In this document: positions 8,362 through 16,992 of the stretch, one piece after another
Position numbering within the stretch: the stretch's first letter is position 1
How the letters are laid out: each line of letters opens with the position of its first letter
Notes under the pieces: model-generated
The model's input: the letters and a program-made list of their open reading frames with translations, nothing else
The model's database searches: none
Told to the model about the DNA's origin: nothing
Program-made: the position numbers and the translations under genes
Assembly: GCF_024436055.1 (NCBI RefSeq)
Contig: NZ_JANFNH010000024.1
Span: forward strand, 1 to 64,000
DNA from: Streptantibioticus rubrisoli
Lineage (GTDB): Bacteria > Actinomycetota > Actinomycetes > Streptomycetales > Streptomycetaceae
Direction: 5' to 3'
DNA: 64,000 nt

Positions 8362-9887
8362 CGCCCTGCCTCCTGCGCGGTGTTGAGGATGGTGACGCCA
8401 CGGAACAGCGCCGAAGGACAGCCATGGCTGACCGACGCGACCTGGCCGGGCTGCGCCTTACCGCAGTTGACCGCGCCGCCCAGCACATACGTCTGCGGGC
8501 CGCCGACCGCTTCCAACGCGCCCCAGAAGTCGGTGGTGGTCGCCTGATAGGCGAAGTCCTTCACCTGACCGGCGAGTTGGCCGTTCTTGATGCGAAACGC
8601 CCGCTGTGCGGTGAATTGAAAGTTGTATCGCTGCTGGTCGATGGACCACGACCGGTCGCCCACCAGGTACAGCCCCCGCTCCACCTGGCCGATCAGCTCC
8701 CGCGTCGACGGCCCGCCCTCCGCCGGGCGCAGTGAGACGTTCGCCATCCGCTGCACCGGCACATGGGAGGGGGAGTCGGCGTGCGCGCAGCCGTTGGAGC
8801 GCTCGAAGCCGCACCGTTTGGCGATCCGCCGGTCCATCTGGTAGCCGACCAGCACACCGTCCCTGACCAGGTCCCAGGACTGCGCGGCCACGCCCTCGTC
8901 GTCGTACCCGATGGTGGCCAGGCCGTGCTCCGCCGTGCGGTCCCCGGTCACGTTCATGACCTCGGAGCCGTACTTCAGCGTGCCCAACTGGTCGAAGGTG
9001 GCGAACGAGGTGCCCGCGTACGCCGCCTCGTAGCCCAGCGCGCGGTCCAGTTCGGTGGCGTGCCCGATCGACTCGTGGATCGTCAGCCACAGGTTGGACG
9101 GGTCGATGACCAGGTCGTACGTCCCGGCCTCGACGCTGGGGGCGCGCATCTTCTCGGCCAGCAGCGCGGGCATCGCGGCGAGTTCGGCGTCCCAGTCCCA
9201 GCCGGTGCCGGTCAGGTACTCCCAGCCGCGGCCCACCGGCGGCGCCAGGGTGCGCATCGAGTCGAACTCACCGGAGCGCTCGTCCACCGCGACGGCCGTC
9301 AACTCCGGGTGCAGCCGCACCCGTTGCTGGGTGGTCGTGGTGCCCGCGGTGTCCGCGTAGAACTTGTTCTCCTGGACGGTCAGCAGTGCGGCGTCCGCGT
9401 GCGAGACGCCCTCGGCGGCCAGCAGCCGACCGCTCCACTCGGCCAGCAGCTCGACCTTCTCCTTGTCCGGTACGTGGAACGGGTTCACCTCGTACGACGA
9501 CACCCACGTACGGTCGGCGTGCACCGGCTCGGCGGCCAGCTCCACCCTGTCCTGCGCGCCGGAACCGGCCGCCGCGGTGACCTTCGCGGACAGCTTGGCC
9601 ATCGCCACCGCCTGGCCAGCCACCCGGGCCGCCGCGTCCATCGTCAGCTCCACGCCGGAGGCGAAACCCCACGCCCCGCCGTGCACCACCCGGACCGCGT
9701 ACCCGGTGTCCGTGGTGTCCGAGGTGCCGGACAGCCGGGCGTCGCGCAGCCGCCAGGAGGCCTCCCGCACCCGCTCGAACCGGAAGTCGGCGTGCTCCGC
9801 GCCCAGCGCCCGGGCGCGCGCCAGCGCCGCGTCCGCCAACGCCCGTAGCGGCAGCGCCAGAAACGACTCGTCGATCTCCTGGGGCAT
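8358..9887 (-). CDS. TldD-family metalloprotease
   Basis: A 509-aa zinc protease subunit carrying HESIGHATELD, the HExxxH catalytic motif of TldD. It should form a heterodimer with the downstream TldE-like protein and cleave unfolded peptides inside a closed cavity. The ATG at 9887 (MPQEIDESF) follows AGGGGGAG at good spacing; a longer in-frame extension upstream is unlikely. It is first in a two-gene operon and divergent from fabG-fabI, with a 200-bp shared control region. Confidence 0.92.
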   Translation of the reverse strand: MPQEIDESFLALPLRALADAALARARALGAEHADFRFERVREASWRLRDARLSGTSDTTDTGYAVRVVHGGAWGFASGVELTMDAAARVAGQAVAMAKLSAKVTAAAGSGAQDRVELAAEPVHADRTWVSSYEVNPFHVPDKEKVELLAEWSGRLLAAEGVSHADAALLTVQENKFYADTAGTTTTQQRVRLHPELTAVAVDERSGEFDSMRTLAPPVGRGWEYLTGTGWDWDAELAAMPALLAEKMRAPSVEAGTYDLVIDPSNLWLTIHESIGHATELDRALGYEAAYAGTSFATFDQLGTLKYGSEVMNVTGDRTAEHGLATIGYDDEGVAAQSWDLVRDGVLVGYQMDRRIAKRCGFERSNGCAHADSPSHVPVQRMANVSLRPAEGGPSTRELIGQVERGLYLVGDRSWSIDQQRYNFQFTAQRAFRIKNGQLAGQVKDFAYQATTTDFWGALEAVGGPQTYVLGGAVNCGKAQPGQVASVSHGCPSALFRGVTILNTAQEAGR

Positions 9888-10023
9888 GACGGCTCCCCCT
9901 TCCCATGAGGCCTTCCTGTGTCGTGTTCGCAGTGAATCACGCCGCTGTGACAATCGGCTGGCGCCGGGACTTATGTAGGGATCCGACAGCGACGGCCGCC
10001 AGCCCCTGTGGGAGGCCGATTCT

Positions 10024-10050
10024 CCGCGGCCGACCCGCGGCCGATAGGTT
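10024..10050 (+). promoter_or_regulatory. Tandem 11-bp repeat at a candidate fabG promoter
   Basis: CCGCGGCCGAC (10024-10034) is followed directly by CCGCGGCCGAT (10035-10045), which runs into TAGGTT (10045-10050), a plausible -10 box 37 nt before the fabG start. Each unit contains CCGCGG and CGGCCG palindromes. A regulator of fatty-acid genes may bind here; the proposal rests on position only. Confidence 0.4.
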
Positions 10051-10087
10051 TCATAGCGCACAGACGACTAAACGAAAGGGTGGGCCG

Positions 10088-10807
10088 TTGAGCCGCTCGG
10101 TTCTCGTCACCGGAGGCAATCGGGGCATCGGCCTCGCCATCGCCCGTGCCTTCGCGCAGGCAGGAGACAAGGTCGCCATCACCTACCGGACCGGCGAGCC
10201 ACCGGCCGTCCTCAGCGAGCTGGGCGTCCTCGCGGTGCGGTGCGACATCACCGATCCCGAGCAGGTCGAGCAGGCCTACAAGGAAGTCGAGGACAAGCAG
10301 GGCGCGGTCGAGGTGCTGGTGGCCAACGCCGGTGTCACCCGTGACCAGTTGCTGCTGCGGATGTCCGAGGAGGACTTCACCTCCGTCGTCGACACCAACC
10401 TCACCGGTACCTTCCGGGTCGTCAAGCGTGCCGCGCGCGGGATGCTGCGCGCCCGCAAGGGCCGCATCGTGCTGGTCTCCTCCGTGGTCGGACTGCTCGG
10501 TTCCGCGGGCCAGGCCAACTACGCCGCCTCCAAGGCCGCCCTGGTCGGCTTCGGCCGTTCCCTCGCCCGCGAGCTGGGCTCCCGGAACATCACCGTCAAT
10601 GTCGTCGCCCCCGGCTTCGTCGACACCGACATGACCCGGGCGCTCTCCGACGAGCAGCGGGCGGCCATCCTCGGCGGGGTCCCGCTGGGCCGGTACGCAC
10701 AGCCCGAGGAGATCGCCTCCACTGTGCGCTTCCTGTCCTCCGAGGACGCCGCGTACATCACCGGAGCCGTCGTGCCTGTCGACGGCGGATTGGGCATGGG
10801 TCACTGA
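10088..10807 (+). CDS. fabG: 3-oxoacyl-[acyl-carrier-protein] reductase
   Basis: A 239-aa NADPH-dependent SDR that reduces 3-oxoacyl-ACP in fatty-acid elongation. It has the TGGNRGIG nucleotide-binding motif, ANAGVTRD, a catalytic Ser in VSSVVG, and YAASKAAL with the catalytic Tyr and Lys. The C-terminal GAVVPVDGG is typical of FabG. The start is TTG at 10088 preceded by AAAGGGTGG; upstream in-frame codons give no family similarity. It lies 5 nt upstream of fabI, so the two reductive steps of the cycle are co-expressed, as in mycobacterial mabA-inhA. Confidence 0.93.
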   Translation: MSRSVLVTGGNRGIGLAIARAFAQAGDKVAITYRTGEPPAVLSELGVLAVRCDITDPEQVEQAYKEVEDKQGAVEVLVANAGVTRDQLLLRMSEEDFTSVVDTNLTGTFRVVKRAARGMLRARKGRIVLVSSVVGLLGSAGQANYAASKAALVGFGRSLARELGSRNITVNVVAPGFVDTDMTRALSDEQRAAILGGVPLGRYAQPEEIASTVRFLSSEDAAYITGAVVPVDGGLGMGH

Positions 10808-10812
10808 TCGAT

Positions 10813-11583
10813 ATGAGTGGAATCCTCGCTGGCAAGCGCGTCCTGGTCACGGGTGTCCTGACCGAGTCCTCGATCGCCTTCCAGGCGGCGAAAGTGGCAC
10901 AGGAGGAGGGCGCCGAGGTCATCCTCACCGGCTTCGGCCGGCTCTCCCTGGTGGAGCGGATCGCCAAGCGGCTGCCCAAGCCCGCCCCGGTGATCGAGCT
11001 GGACGTGACCAACCAGGAGCACCTCGACGGCCTCGCCGACAAGGTGCGTGAACACCTTGGTGAGGGCGTCGGCCTGGACGGCATCGTGCACTCCATCGCC
11101 TTCGGCCCGCAGGGCGCCTTCAACTTCCTTGAGGCGACCTGGGAGGACGTCTCCACCGCCGTGCACGTCTCGGCGTACTCCCTGAAGTCGCTGACCATGG
11201 CCTGCCTGCCGCTGATGCCGCGCGGCGGCTCGGTCGTCGGCCTCACCTTCGACGCGCAGATCGCCTGGCCGAAGTACGACTGGATGGGCGTGGCCAAGGC
11301 GGCCCTGGAGTCCACCAACCGCTACCTGGCGCGTGACCTGGGCGCGAAGAACGTGCGCTGCAACCTGATCTCCGCGGGCCCGATCAAGTCGATGGCCGCC
11401 AAGTCCATCCCGGGCTTCGAGGAGCTGGCGGACGTGTGGAACCACCGTGCCCCGATCGGCTGGGACCTGACCGACCCGGAGCCCGCGGGCCGCGGTGTCG
11501 TCGGTCTGCTGTCGGACTTCTTCCCCAAGACCACCGGCGAGATCGTGCACGTCGACGGCGGCGTGCACATGATGGGCGCCTGA
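10813..11583 (+). CDS. fabI: Enoyl-[acyl-carrier-protein] reductase (NADH)
   Basis: A 256-aa FabI/InhA-type reductase catalysing the last step of each elongation cycle. The divergent SDR signature is present: GVLTESSIAF in the nucleotide-binding region and the Y-x6-K pair in YDWMGVAK. A GPIKSMAAKSIPGF substrate-loop segment follows. Spacing from fabG is 5 nt and a strong terminator lies 18 nt after the stop. This is the family targeted by isoniazid/triclosan-type inhibitors in other bacteria. Confidence 0.95.
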   Translation: MSGILAGKRVLVTGVLTESSIAFQAAKVAQEEGAEVILTGFGRLSLVERIAKRLPKPAPVIELDVTNQEHLDGLADKVREHLGEGVGLDGIVHSIAFGPQGAFNFLEATWEDVSTAVHVSAYSLKSLTMACLPLMPRGGSVVGLTFDAQIAWPKYDWMGVAKAALESTNRYLARDLGAKNVRCNLISAGPIKSMAAKSIPGFEELADVWNHRAPIGWDLTDPEPAGRGVVGLLSDFFPKTTGEIVHVDGGVHMMGA

Positions 11584-11601
11584 CACCGACGCTTCACCCT
11601 C

Positions 11602-11634
11602 AGCCCCGGTTCCGCCTTCGGGCGGGCCGGGGCT
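11602..11634 (+). terminator. Terminator after fabI
   Basis: Hairpin AGCCCCGG-tt-CCGCC / GGCGG-g-CCGGGGCT with a short TTCG-type loop, directly downstream of fabG-fabI. It also faces the end of the GntR-family gene and may act in both directions. Confidence 0.8.
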
Positions 11635-11658
11635 CTCGTCGTGCCCGCGGTGTGTCGT

Positions 11659-12345
11659 TCAGCCGCCGTGGCGGTAGCCCTGGGTGCGGCAGCCCAGGGG
11701 GTAGGCGCCCGCCTGGGCCGCGGCCCGTTCGCCGTCTCCGGCGCGGATCGCCTCGACCAGGGCGCCGTGCTCCACGTAGTTCTCCGGGCGCAGTTCCTCG
11801 CCGACGTCGGCCCTGATCAGGTCGCGCAGCACCTGGCCGAGGTCGGCGTACATCTCGGTGAGCACCTCGTTGTGTGCCGAGGCCACCACCGCCAGGTGCA
11901 GTGCGGCGTCGGCGTCCACGAACGCCTCGCTGTGGCCGGACTGCCACGCCCGCTCCCGGCGGTCCAGCGCTTTGTCCAACTGCGACAGATCGCGTTGGGT
12001 ACGGCGCCGCGCGGCGAGCCGGGCGGCCGCCGCCTCCAGCACGCCGCGGACCTCGGCGAGTTGGTCCCGGTCGGCGTCGGCGAAGCGGCGCTGCATCACC
12101 CCGGCCAGCTCGCTGGTGGCCAGCACATACGTGCCGGAACCCTGCCGGATGTCCAGCAGCCCGTTGTGCGCCAGCGCGCGCACCGCCTCGCGGACGGTGT
12201 TGCGGGCGACGCCGAGTTGCTCGACCAGTTCGGGCTCGGTGGGGATGCGGGAGCCGACCGGCCATTCACCGGAGGTGATCTGCGTCCGCAGCTGGGCGAT
12301 CACCAGGTCGACCAGGGCGGAACGCCGGGGCGTGGTCAGCGGCAT
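11659..12345 (-). CDS. GntR-family regulator, FadR (FCD) subfamily
   Basis: A 228-aa regulator. The N-terminal winged helix (about 8-75) includes PTEPELVEQLGVARNTVREAVRAL and the wing IRQGSGTYV. An all-helical FCD ligand domain follows, with the metal-binding-type D-x3-H pattern (DADAALHLAVV). The ATG is preceded by GAGGAGAG. It is divergent from the CynX-family transporter, and the 81-bp gap contains a perfect inverted repeat, so it very likely controls that transporter and itself. The ligand is unknown. Confidence 0.9.
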   Translation of the reverse strand: MPLTTPRRSALVDLVIAQLRTQITSGEWPVGSRIPTEPELVEQLGVARNTVREAVRALAHNGLLDIRQGSGTYVLATSELAGVMQRRFADADRDQLAEVRGVLEAAAARLAARRRTQRDLSQLDKALDRRERAWQSGHSEAFVDADAALHLAVVASAHNEVLTEMYADLGQVLRDLIRADVGEELRPENYVEHGALVEAIRAGDGERAAAQAGAYPLGCRTQGYRHGG

Positions 12346-12389
12346 GACTCTCCTCGCGCGGCTCGCGGACACGGAGCCGGGGAAACCAG

Positions 12390-12420
12390 TGGACAGGCAA
12401 TCATCCAATGATTCTATGAT
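12390..12420 (+). promoter_or_regulatory. Leaderless promoter and operator for the CynX-type transporter
   Basis: TGGACA (12390-12395) and TATGAT (12415-12420) resemble -35 and -10 boxes. Transcription would start at or next to the ATG at 12427, giving a leaderless mRNA. The inverted repeat AATCAT-CCA-ATGATT (12399-12413) fills the spacer, an ideal repressor position for the adjacent GntR regulator. Confidence 0.6.
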
Positions 12421-12426
12421 GGTCCC

Positions 12427-13704
12427 ATGCGTGATGACGAGACCCTGACCCGAGAACGACGGGAAGCGGCGGTGGCCGTCGGCAGACCGGCGGTCGGCGA
12501 GCCCCTGGCCACCTGGACGCGGCGACTCGTGGTCATCGGCATGATCGCCGCCGCGCTCAACCTGCGACCGGCGATCGCCAGCCTCGGCGCCCTGCTGGAG
12601 GAGGTCCGCGGCGGCCTGCACATGAGCGGCACCGTCGCCGGACTGCTCACCTCGGTGCCCGCCTTGTGCTTCGCCGTCTTCGGCGTCGCCGCGCCACGGC
12701 TCGCCCGCCGCTTCGGGCCCGGCGCGGTGGTGTGCGCCGGGATGGCGGCCATCACCGCCGGGCTGCTGCTGCGGCCGCTGGCCGGAGGGACACCCGCGTT
12801 CCTCGCCGCCAGCGCCCTCGGGCTGGCGGGCATCGCGGTGGGCAACGTGCTGATGCCGGTCATCGTCAAGCAGTACTTCCCGGACCGCATCGGCCAGATG
12901 ACCGGTCTGTACTCCATGGCGCTCGCGCTCGGCACCGCGATAGCCGCGGCGGTCACCGTCCCCATCACCCATACCCTGGGCGGCAGTTGGCGCCTCGGCC
13001 TGGGCGTATGGGCGGCGTTCGCGGCGATCGCCGTCCTGCCCTGGCTCGCACTGGTCCGCGACCGGTCGAGCGGCGTCCCGGCCAGCGCGACGCCCGCACC
13101 GCGGGCCCAGGCGATACGCATCACCCGCAGTCCCACCGCCTGGGCGCTCGCCTGCTACTTCGGACTGCAGGCCACCGGTGCCTACATCACCATGGGCTGG
13201 TTGCCGCAGATCTTCCGTGACGCCGGGGTCTCGGCGAGCACGGCGGGGGTGCTGCTCGCCGTCACCATGGTCATGGGCGTGCCGCTGTCCTTCGTGCTGC
13301 CCGCGGTCGCCGGGCGGATGCGGCACCAGGGCGGGCTGGTGGTGGTCCTGGCCGCGTTCGGACTGGTGGGGTACGCGGGGTTGTGGCTCGCCCCGGGGGC
13401 GGCGCCGCTGGCCTGGGCACTGATGCTCGGGGTGGCGAACTGCGCCTTCCCGCTGGCGCTCACCATGATCGGCATGCGGTCGCGCAGCGGCCCCGGGGTG
13501 GTGCGGCTGTCGGCCTTCGCGCAGAGCGTCGGCTATCTGCTCTCGATACCCGGGCCGATCCTGGTCGGCACGCTCTACCAGCGGTCCGGCGGCTGGGGGC
13601 TGCCCATCGCGTTGATGGCCGGGCTCATGGTGCCGCAGATCATCGCGGGCCTGTTCGCCGGGCGCGGCCGTCACATAGAGGACGAGGCGCGAGCGGACGG
13701 CTGA
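12427..13704 (+). CDS. MFS transporter, CynX/NimT family
   Basis: A 425-aa major-facilitator protein with about 12 predicted transmembrane helices. It has the MIAAALNLRPAIASLG motif near the first helix and a central cytoplasmic loop near residues 215-235. CynX/NimT proteins transport cyanate, 2-nitroimidazole or other small compounds; substrate here unknown. It is probably translated from a leaderless transcript and controlled by the divergent GntR regulator. A 40-aa membrane peptide gene follows 58 nt later. Confidence 0.9.
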   Translation: MRDDETLTRERREAAVAVGRPAVGEPLATWTRRLVVIGMIAAALNLRPAIASLGALLEEVRGGLHMSGTVAGLLTSVPALCFAVFGVAAPRLARRFGPGAVVCAGMAAITAGLLLRPLAGGTPAFLAASALGLAGIAVGNVLMPVIVKQYFPDRIGQMTGLYSMALALGTAIAAAVTVPITHTLGGSWRLGLGVWAAFAAIAVLPWLALVRDRSSGVPASATPAPRAQAIRITRSPTAWALACYFGLQATGAYITMGWLPQIFRDAGVSASTAGVLLAVTMVMGVPLSFVLPAVAGRMRHQGGLVVVLAAFGLVGYAGLWLAPGAAPLAWALMLGVANCAFPLALTMIGMRSRSGPGVVRLSAFAQSVGYLLSIPGPILVGTLYQRSGGWGLPIALMAGLMVPQIIAGLFAGRGRHIEDEARADG

Positions 13705-13762
13705 CACCCCGCCGCGGGACCCGTGCCACGGGCGGCCAGGAAGTGGTGCGACACTTGGCCGC

Positions 13763-13885
13763 ATGCCAGTGCTCGAACCGAATCCTCCGCAGCCGCAGAA
13801 GAAGCTCCTGCTGGTCCTCGGCCTGATGCTCGGGGTGCCCGCCGTCGTCGCCGTGATCGCTTCCATCGCCGCCAACTACGGATGA
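13763..13885 (+). CDS. 40-aa transporter-associated membrane peptide
   Basis: A 40-residue protein: an N-terminal Pro/Gln-rich segment (MPVLEPNPPQPQKK) and one transmembrane helix (LLLVLGLMLGVPAVVAVIASIAA). It follows the MFS gene and matches my memory of the small transporter-associated family named SGM_5486 in streptomycetes. It probably has a role with the transporter, by position only. Confidence 0.7.
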   Translation: MPVLEPNPPQPQKKLLLVLGLMLGVPAVVAVIASIAANYG

Positions 13886-14086
13886 CCGGCGCCCCCGACC
13901 GCCCGGGTCAGGGGCCGGGGTGGGGCTGTCCCCACCTCCCCTAGGGGGTCAGGGTCAGGGTCAACTGGGTGGGCTGCCTGATGGGTTGGGCCGCCGCGGC
14001 TGCGTAACGTCGTCAGTGCACCGGGCGGAGCGCGCGGTGCGCACAGATAGCGAGCACTACGCCACGCGACCCGGGAGGCGGTTTCC

Positions 14087-14314
14087 ATGGCGGCCATCCA
14101 TACCCAGCCGAGGTCAGCGCGTCCACGCGCCAGCCGGGTGGCGACGAGACTGCCGTGGTGGGCGGTGGCCCTGCCCGCCATCGCCTTCGCCGGGCTGCTG
14201 GCCCTGGTCGCCGACCCAGCGCACGCCGCCTCAGCGGTGCCCGCGCAGCCGTTGGAAGAGCTGCTTGGGCGGCTCGCCGACCTGCTGCCGCGACTGCTGT
14301 CGCACCTGTTCTGA
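14087..14314 (+). CDS. Small secreted or membrane protein of unknown function
   Basis: A 75-aa protein with a basic N terminus, a hydrophobic segment (WWAVALPAIAFAGLLALVA, about 24-42) and a possible signal-peptidase site after AHA (about 45-47). The tail is an amphipathic Leu-rich helix (LEELLGRLADLLPRLLSHLF). GGGAGG lies a suitable distance before the ATG. Unrecognised; the short Leu-rich end could associate with membranes. It precedes sixA by 50 nt. Confidence 0.6.
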   Translation: MAAIHTQPRSARPRASRVATRLPWWAVALPAIAFAGLLALVADPAHAASAVPAQPLEELLGRLADLLPRLLSHLF

Positions 14315-14364
14315 CCGTACGCACTCCCGCGCCCGACGCCGAGATTTCTGCGAAGCTGATGGGC

Positions 14365-14883
14365 ATGAGCGACGCAACGCCCCGAAGGATCATTCTCCTC
14401 CGGCACGCCAAGGCCGACTGGCCCGACGTGCCCGACCGGGACCGGCCGCTCGCCGAACGCGGACGCAAGGAAGCGCCCGCCGCCGGAGTGTGGCTTGCCG
14501 GAACGCGCATCATGCCCGATCTCACCCTCTGCTCACCGGTGGTCCGTACCCGCGAGACCTGGAAGCTGGTCGCGCACGAACTGCCCCAACGCCCCAAGAC
14601 CGTCTACGAGGAGCGGCTCTACGAGGCCAGCCTCGGCGAACTCATCGCGGTGATCAACGAGACCCCCGAAGAGATCGTCGACCTGATGCTGGTGGGGCAC
14701 AACCCCGGGATGCACGCGCTCGCCGACGCCCTCGCGGGCACGGTGGAGGGGGACGCGCTGACACGGATGAGCAGAACCGGCTTCCCGACCTCGGCGATCG
14801 CCGTGCTGACCTTCACCGGATCGTGGAAGTCCGTGGAGCACGGCGTCGGGCGCCTGGTGGAGTTCTGGGCCCCGCGGCCCTGA
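14365..14883 (+). CDS. SixA-type phosphohistidine phosphatase
   Basis: A 172-aa histidine phosphatase of the phosphoglycerate-mutase-like superfamily. The catalytic LLRHAKADW (RHG/RHA motif) is at residues about 12-20, with the second His in LVGHNPG. SixA proteins dephosphorylate phosphohistidine on signalling or phosphotransfer proteins. ATG at 14365 or 14359 are both possible; neither has a strong ribosome site. A bidirectional terminator follows before convergent serB. Confidence 0.88.
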   Translation: MSDATPRRIILLRHAKADWPDVPDRDRPLAERGRKEAPAAGVWLAGTRIMPDLTLCSPVVRTRETWKLVAHELPQRPKTVYEERLYEASLGELIAVINETPEEIVDLMLVGHNPGMHALADALAGTVEGDALTRMSRTGFPTSAIAVLTFTGSWKSVEHGVGRLVEFWAPRP

Positions 14884-14889
14884 GAGCGT

Positions 14890-14941
14890 CCCGGACTCCG
14901 CCAGCCCCGGACTCCGCCAGCCCCGGACTCCACCAGCCCCA
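14890..14941. repeat. Three short tandem repeats downstream of sixA
   Basis: The 17-bp unit CCGGACTCCGCCAGCCC occurs three times in a row (the third with CACC for CGCC) in the 3' noncoding region after the sixA stop. No function is evident. Confidence 0.7.
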
Positions 14942-15017
14942 GACGACTCCGTGAGCCGGGGAGCTGAGGGCTCTGGGCTCGGCGAAGCCGGGATGTTCGG
15001 CGAGCCTGAGATGTGAG

Positions 15018-15053
15018 GAGTGCGCCTCCCCGCGCTGGGCCGGGGGCGCACTC
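15018..15053. terminator. Terminator between sixA and serB
   Basis: Stem GAGTGCGCCTCCCC / GGGGGCGCACTC around a GC-rich loop, located between convergent gene ends and so able to act for both. Confidence 0.75.
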
Positions 15054-15076
15054 GGTTGTGTGGCCGGGGGGCGGGG

Positions 15077-16345
15077 CTACGCCTCGATGTGCAGGTCGGC
15101 GGCCTCGATCTCCTCGCGGGTGATGCCCAGCAGGTACAGCACCGTGTCCAGGAACGGCACGTTGACCGCGGTGTCGGCGGCCTGCCGGACCACCGGCTTG
15201 GCGTTGAAGGCGACCCCGAGGCCCGCTGCGTTGAGCATGTCGAGATCATTGGCGCCATCGCCGACCGCCACCGTCTGAGCAAGCGGAACGCCTGCCTCCG
15301 CCGCGAAGCGGCGCAGCAGCCGGGCCTTGCCCGCCCGGTCCACCACCTCGCCGGTCACCCGGCCGGTGAGCTTGCCGTCCACGATCTCCAGGGTGTTCGC
15401 GGCGGCGAAGTCAAGGCCGAGCCGCTCCTTGAGCTCGTCGGTGACCTGGGTGAAGCCGCCGGAGACGATGCCGACCTGGTAGCCGAGCCGCTTGAGGGTA
15501 CGGATGAGCGTACGGGCGCCCGGGGTCAGCCGTACCTCGGCGCGGACCTTGTCCACCACCGAGGCGTCCAGGCCCTCCAGCAGCGCCACCCGGGCGTGCA
15601 GTGACTCGGTGAAGTCGAGTTCCCCGCGCATCGCGGCGGCCGTCACCTCGGCGACCTTCTCCTCACAGCCCGCGTGGGCGGCGAAGAGTTCGATCACCTC
15701 GTCCTGGATGACGGTGGAGTCCACGTCCATCACGATCAGCCGCTGCGCCCTGCGGTGCAGACCGGACGCGACCACGGCCACGTCCACACCGCGGTGCGCC
15801 GCCTCCAGCGCGAGCGCCGTGCGCAGCTCGTCGGTGGGCGCGCCGGAGACCGTCAACTCCACGGCGGTCACCGGGTACTTGGCGAGTCGGAAGATACGGT
15901 CGATGTTGCCCCCGACCTCGGTGATCCTGGCCGCTATGGCGGCCGCGGACTCCGCGGTCAGCGGGTGGCCGAGCACGGTCACGTGCGAACGGCCCGCCGC
16001 GCGGGGGCGGTTGTCGCCGATGCCCGAGATGATCTCGGCCTGCATCTTGATCGATTCGGCCCAACTGTGCACGGTGGCGCGGAGGTCGCCCTCCGTACCC
16101 GGGCCGCCGGTGGGCGCGGTGATCAGTACGCAGAGCACTATGCGGCCTCGGGTGACCACCTGCTCGATGTCGATGACGTCCACGCCGAAGGCGGCGAGGG
16201 TGTCGAACAGGCCGGCGGTGATGCCGGGGCGGTCCTTGCCGAAGATCTTGACCAGGAGAGTCGGACCGGTCTCATGCGCGGCCGCCGCGCTCGCGGCGGA
16301 AGTGACCGGAGCGGCGGGGGCAGGTTTGGGCTGCGAGTCATCCAT
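15077..16345 (-). CDS. serB: Phosphoserine phosphatase
   Basis: A 422-aa enzyme that dephosphorylates phosphoserine in the last step of serine synthesis. An Ala/Pro-rich N terminus is followed by an ACT-type regulatory region (FGKDRPGITAGLFD onward, to about 200). The C-terminal HAD domain has VMDVDSTVIQDEV with the nucleophile Asp, a Ser/Thr motif around IVSGGF, and GDGANDLDML. The ATG at 16345 is taken in preference to an earlier in-frame start because the upstream region is low-complexity. The ACT region suggests feedback control by an amino acid. Confidence 0.93.
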   Translation of the reverse strand: MDDSQPKPAPAAPVTSAASAAAAHETGPTLLVKIFGKDRPGITAGLFDTLAAFGVDVIDIEQVVTRGRIVLCVLITAPTGGPGTEGDLRATVHSWAESIKMQAEIISGIGDNRPRAAGRSHVTVLGHPLTAESAAAIAARITEVGGNIDRIFRLAKYPVTAVELTVSGAPTDELRTALALEAAHRGVDVAVVASGLHRRAQRLIVMDVDSTVIQDEVIELFAAHAGCEEKVAEVTAAAMRGELDFTESLHARVALLEGLDASVVDKVRAEVRLTPGARTLIRTLKRLGYQVGIVSGGFTQVTDELKERLGLDFAAANTLEIVDGKLTGRVTGEVVDRAGKARLLRRFAAEAGVPLAQTVAVGDGANDLDMLNAAGLGVAFNAKPVVRQAADTAVNVPFLDTVLYLLGITREEIEAADLHIEA

Positions 16346-16526
16346 GGTGTGACCACCGTATCCGGCGGGGGCGCGGGGGCTCGCGTTTGGGGGTTGCGAG
16401 GCGGGTTCGCTCGCGCTGGCGTGTGGGGGGTTTGCCCACCCGCCCACCCGTGTGCCGGCGCCGTCGGCGGCGCTGTCGCCGTCGTCGGCGGCGGGCCGCG
16501 GTGCGGGAAGACGGGCTAGGTGTCGC

Positions 16527-16982
16527 CTAGGTGGGCGAACCGGCGCTGTAGCGGCGCAGCAGTGGCGAGAGCACCAGCACGGACTTGGTGCGCTCGACGA
16601 AGGGTTCGCCAGCGATGCGCTCCAGGACGCGCTCGAAGTGGCGTACGTCGGAGGCGTAGATCTGCACCAGGGCGTCCGCCTCGCCGGTGACGGTGGAGGC
16701 CGCCGCCACCTCCGGGTAGCGGGTCAGGCCGCGCCGGATGTCCTCGGGCGAGGTGTTGTGGCGGCAGTAGATCTCGACGAACGCCTCGGTCTCCCAGCCG
16801 AGCGCCGCCGGGTCGACCCGTACCGTGAAGCCGGTGATGGCGCCCGCCGCCAGCAGCCGGTCCACCCGGCGCTTGACCGCGGGGGCGGACAGGCCGACTT
16901 CGGCGCCGATGTCGGCGTAGGAGCGGCGGGCGTCCTCGGCGAGGGCGTGCACGATGCGTTCGTCGAGATCGTTCAGTCGCAA
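16527..16982 (-). CDS. Lrp/AsnC-family regulator
   Basis: A 151-aa regulator with an N-terminal helix-turn-helix (LNDLDERIVHALAEDARRSYADIG...SAPAVKRRVDRL) and a C-terminal RAM/ACT-like effector domain. The start is TTG at 16982; it begins 10 nt after the permease stop, so translation is probably coupled. Pairing with an amino-acid permease suggests feast/famine control of transport in response to an amino acid. A 14-bp AT-rich palindrome upstream of the permease is a candidate binding site. Confidence 0.88.
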   Translation of the reverse strand: MRLNDLDERIVHALAEDARRSYADIGAEVGLSAPAVKRRVDRLLAAGAITGFTVRVDPAALGWETEAFVEIYCRHNTSPEDIRRGLTRYPEVAAASTVTGEADALVQIYASDVRHFERVLERIAGEPFVERTKSVLVLSPLLRRYSAGSPT

Positions 16983-16992
16983 GGCGGGTGGT

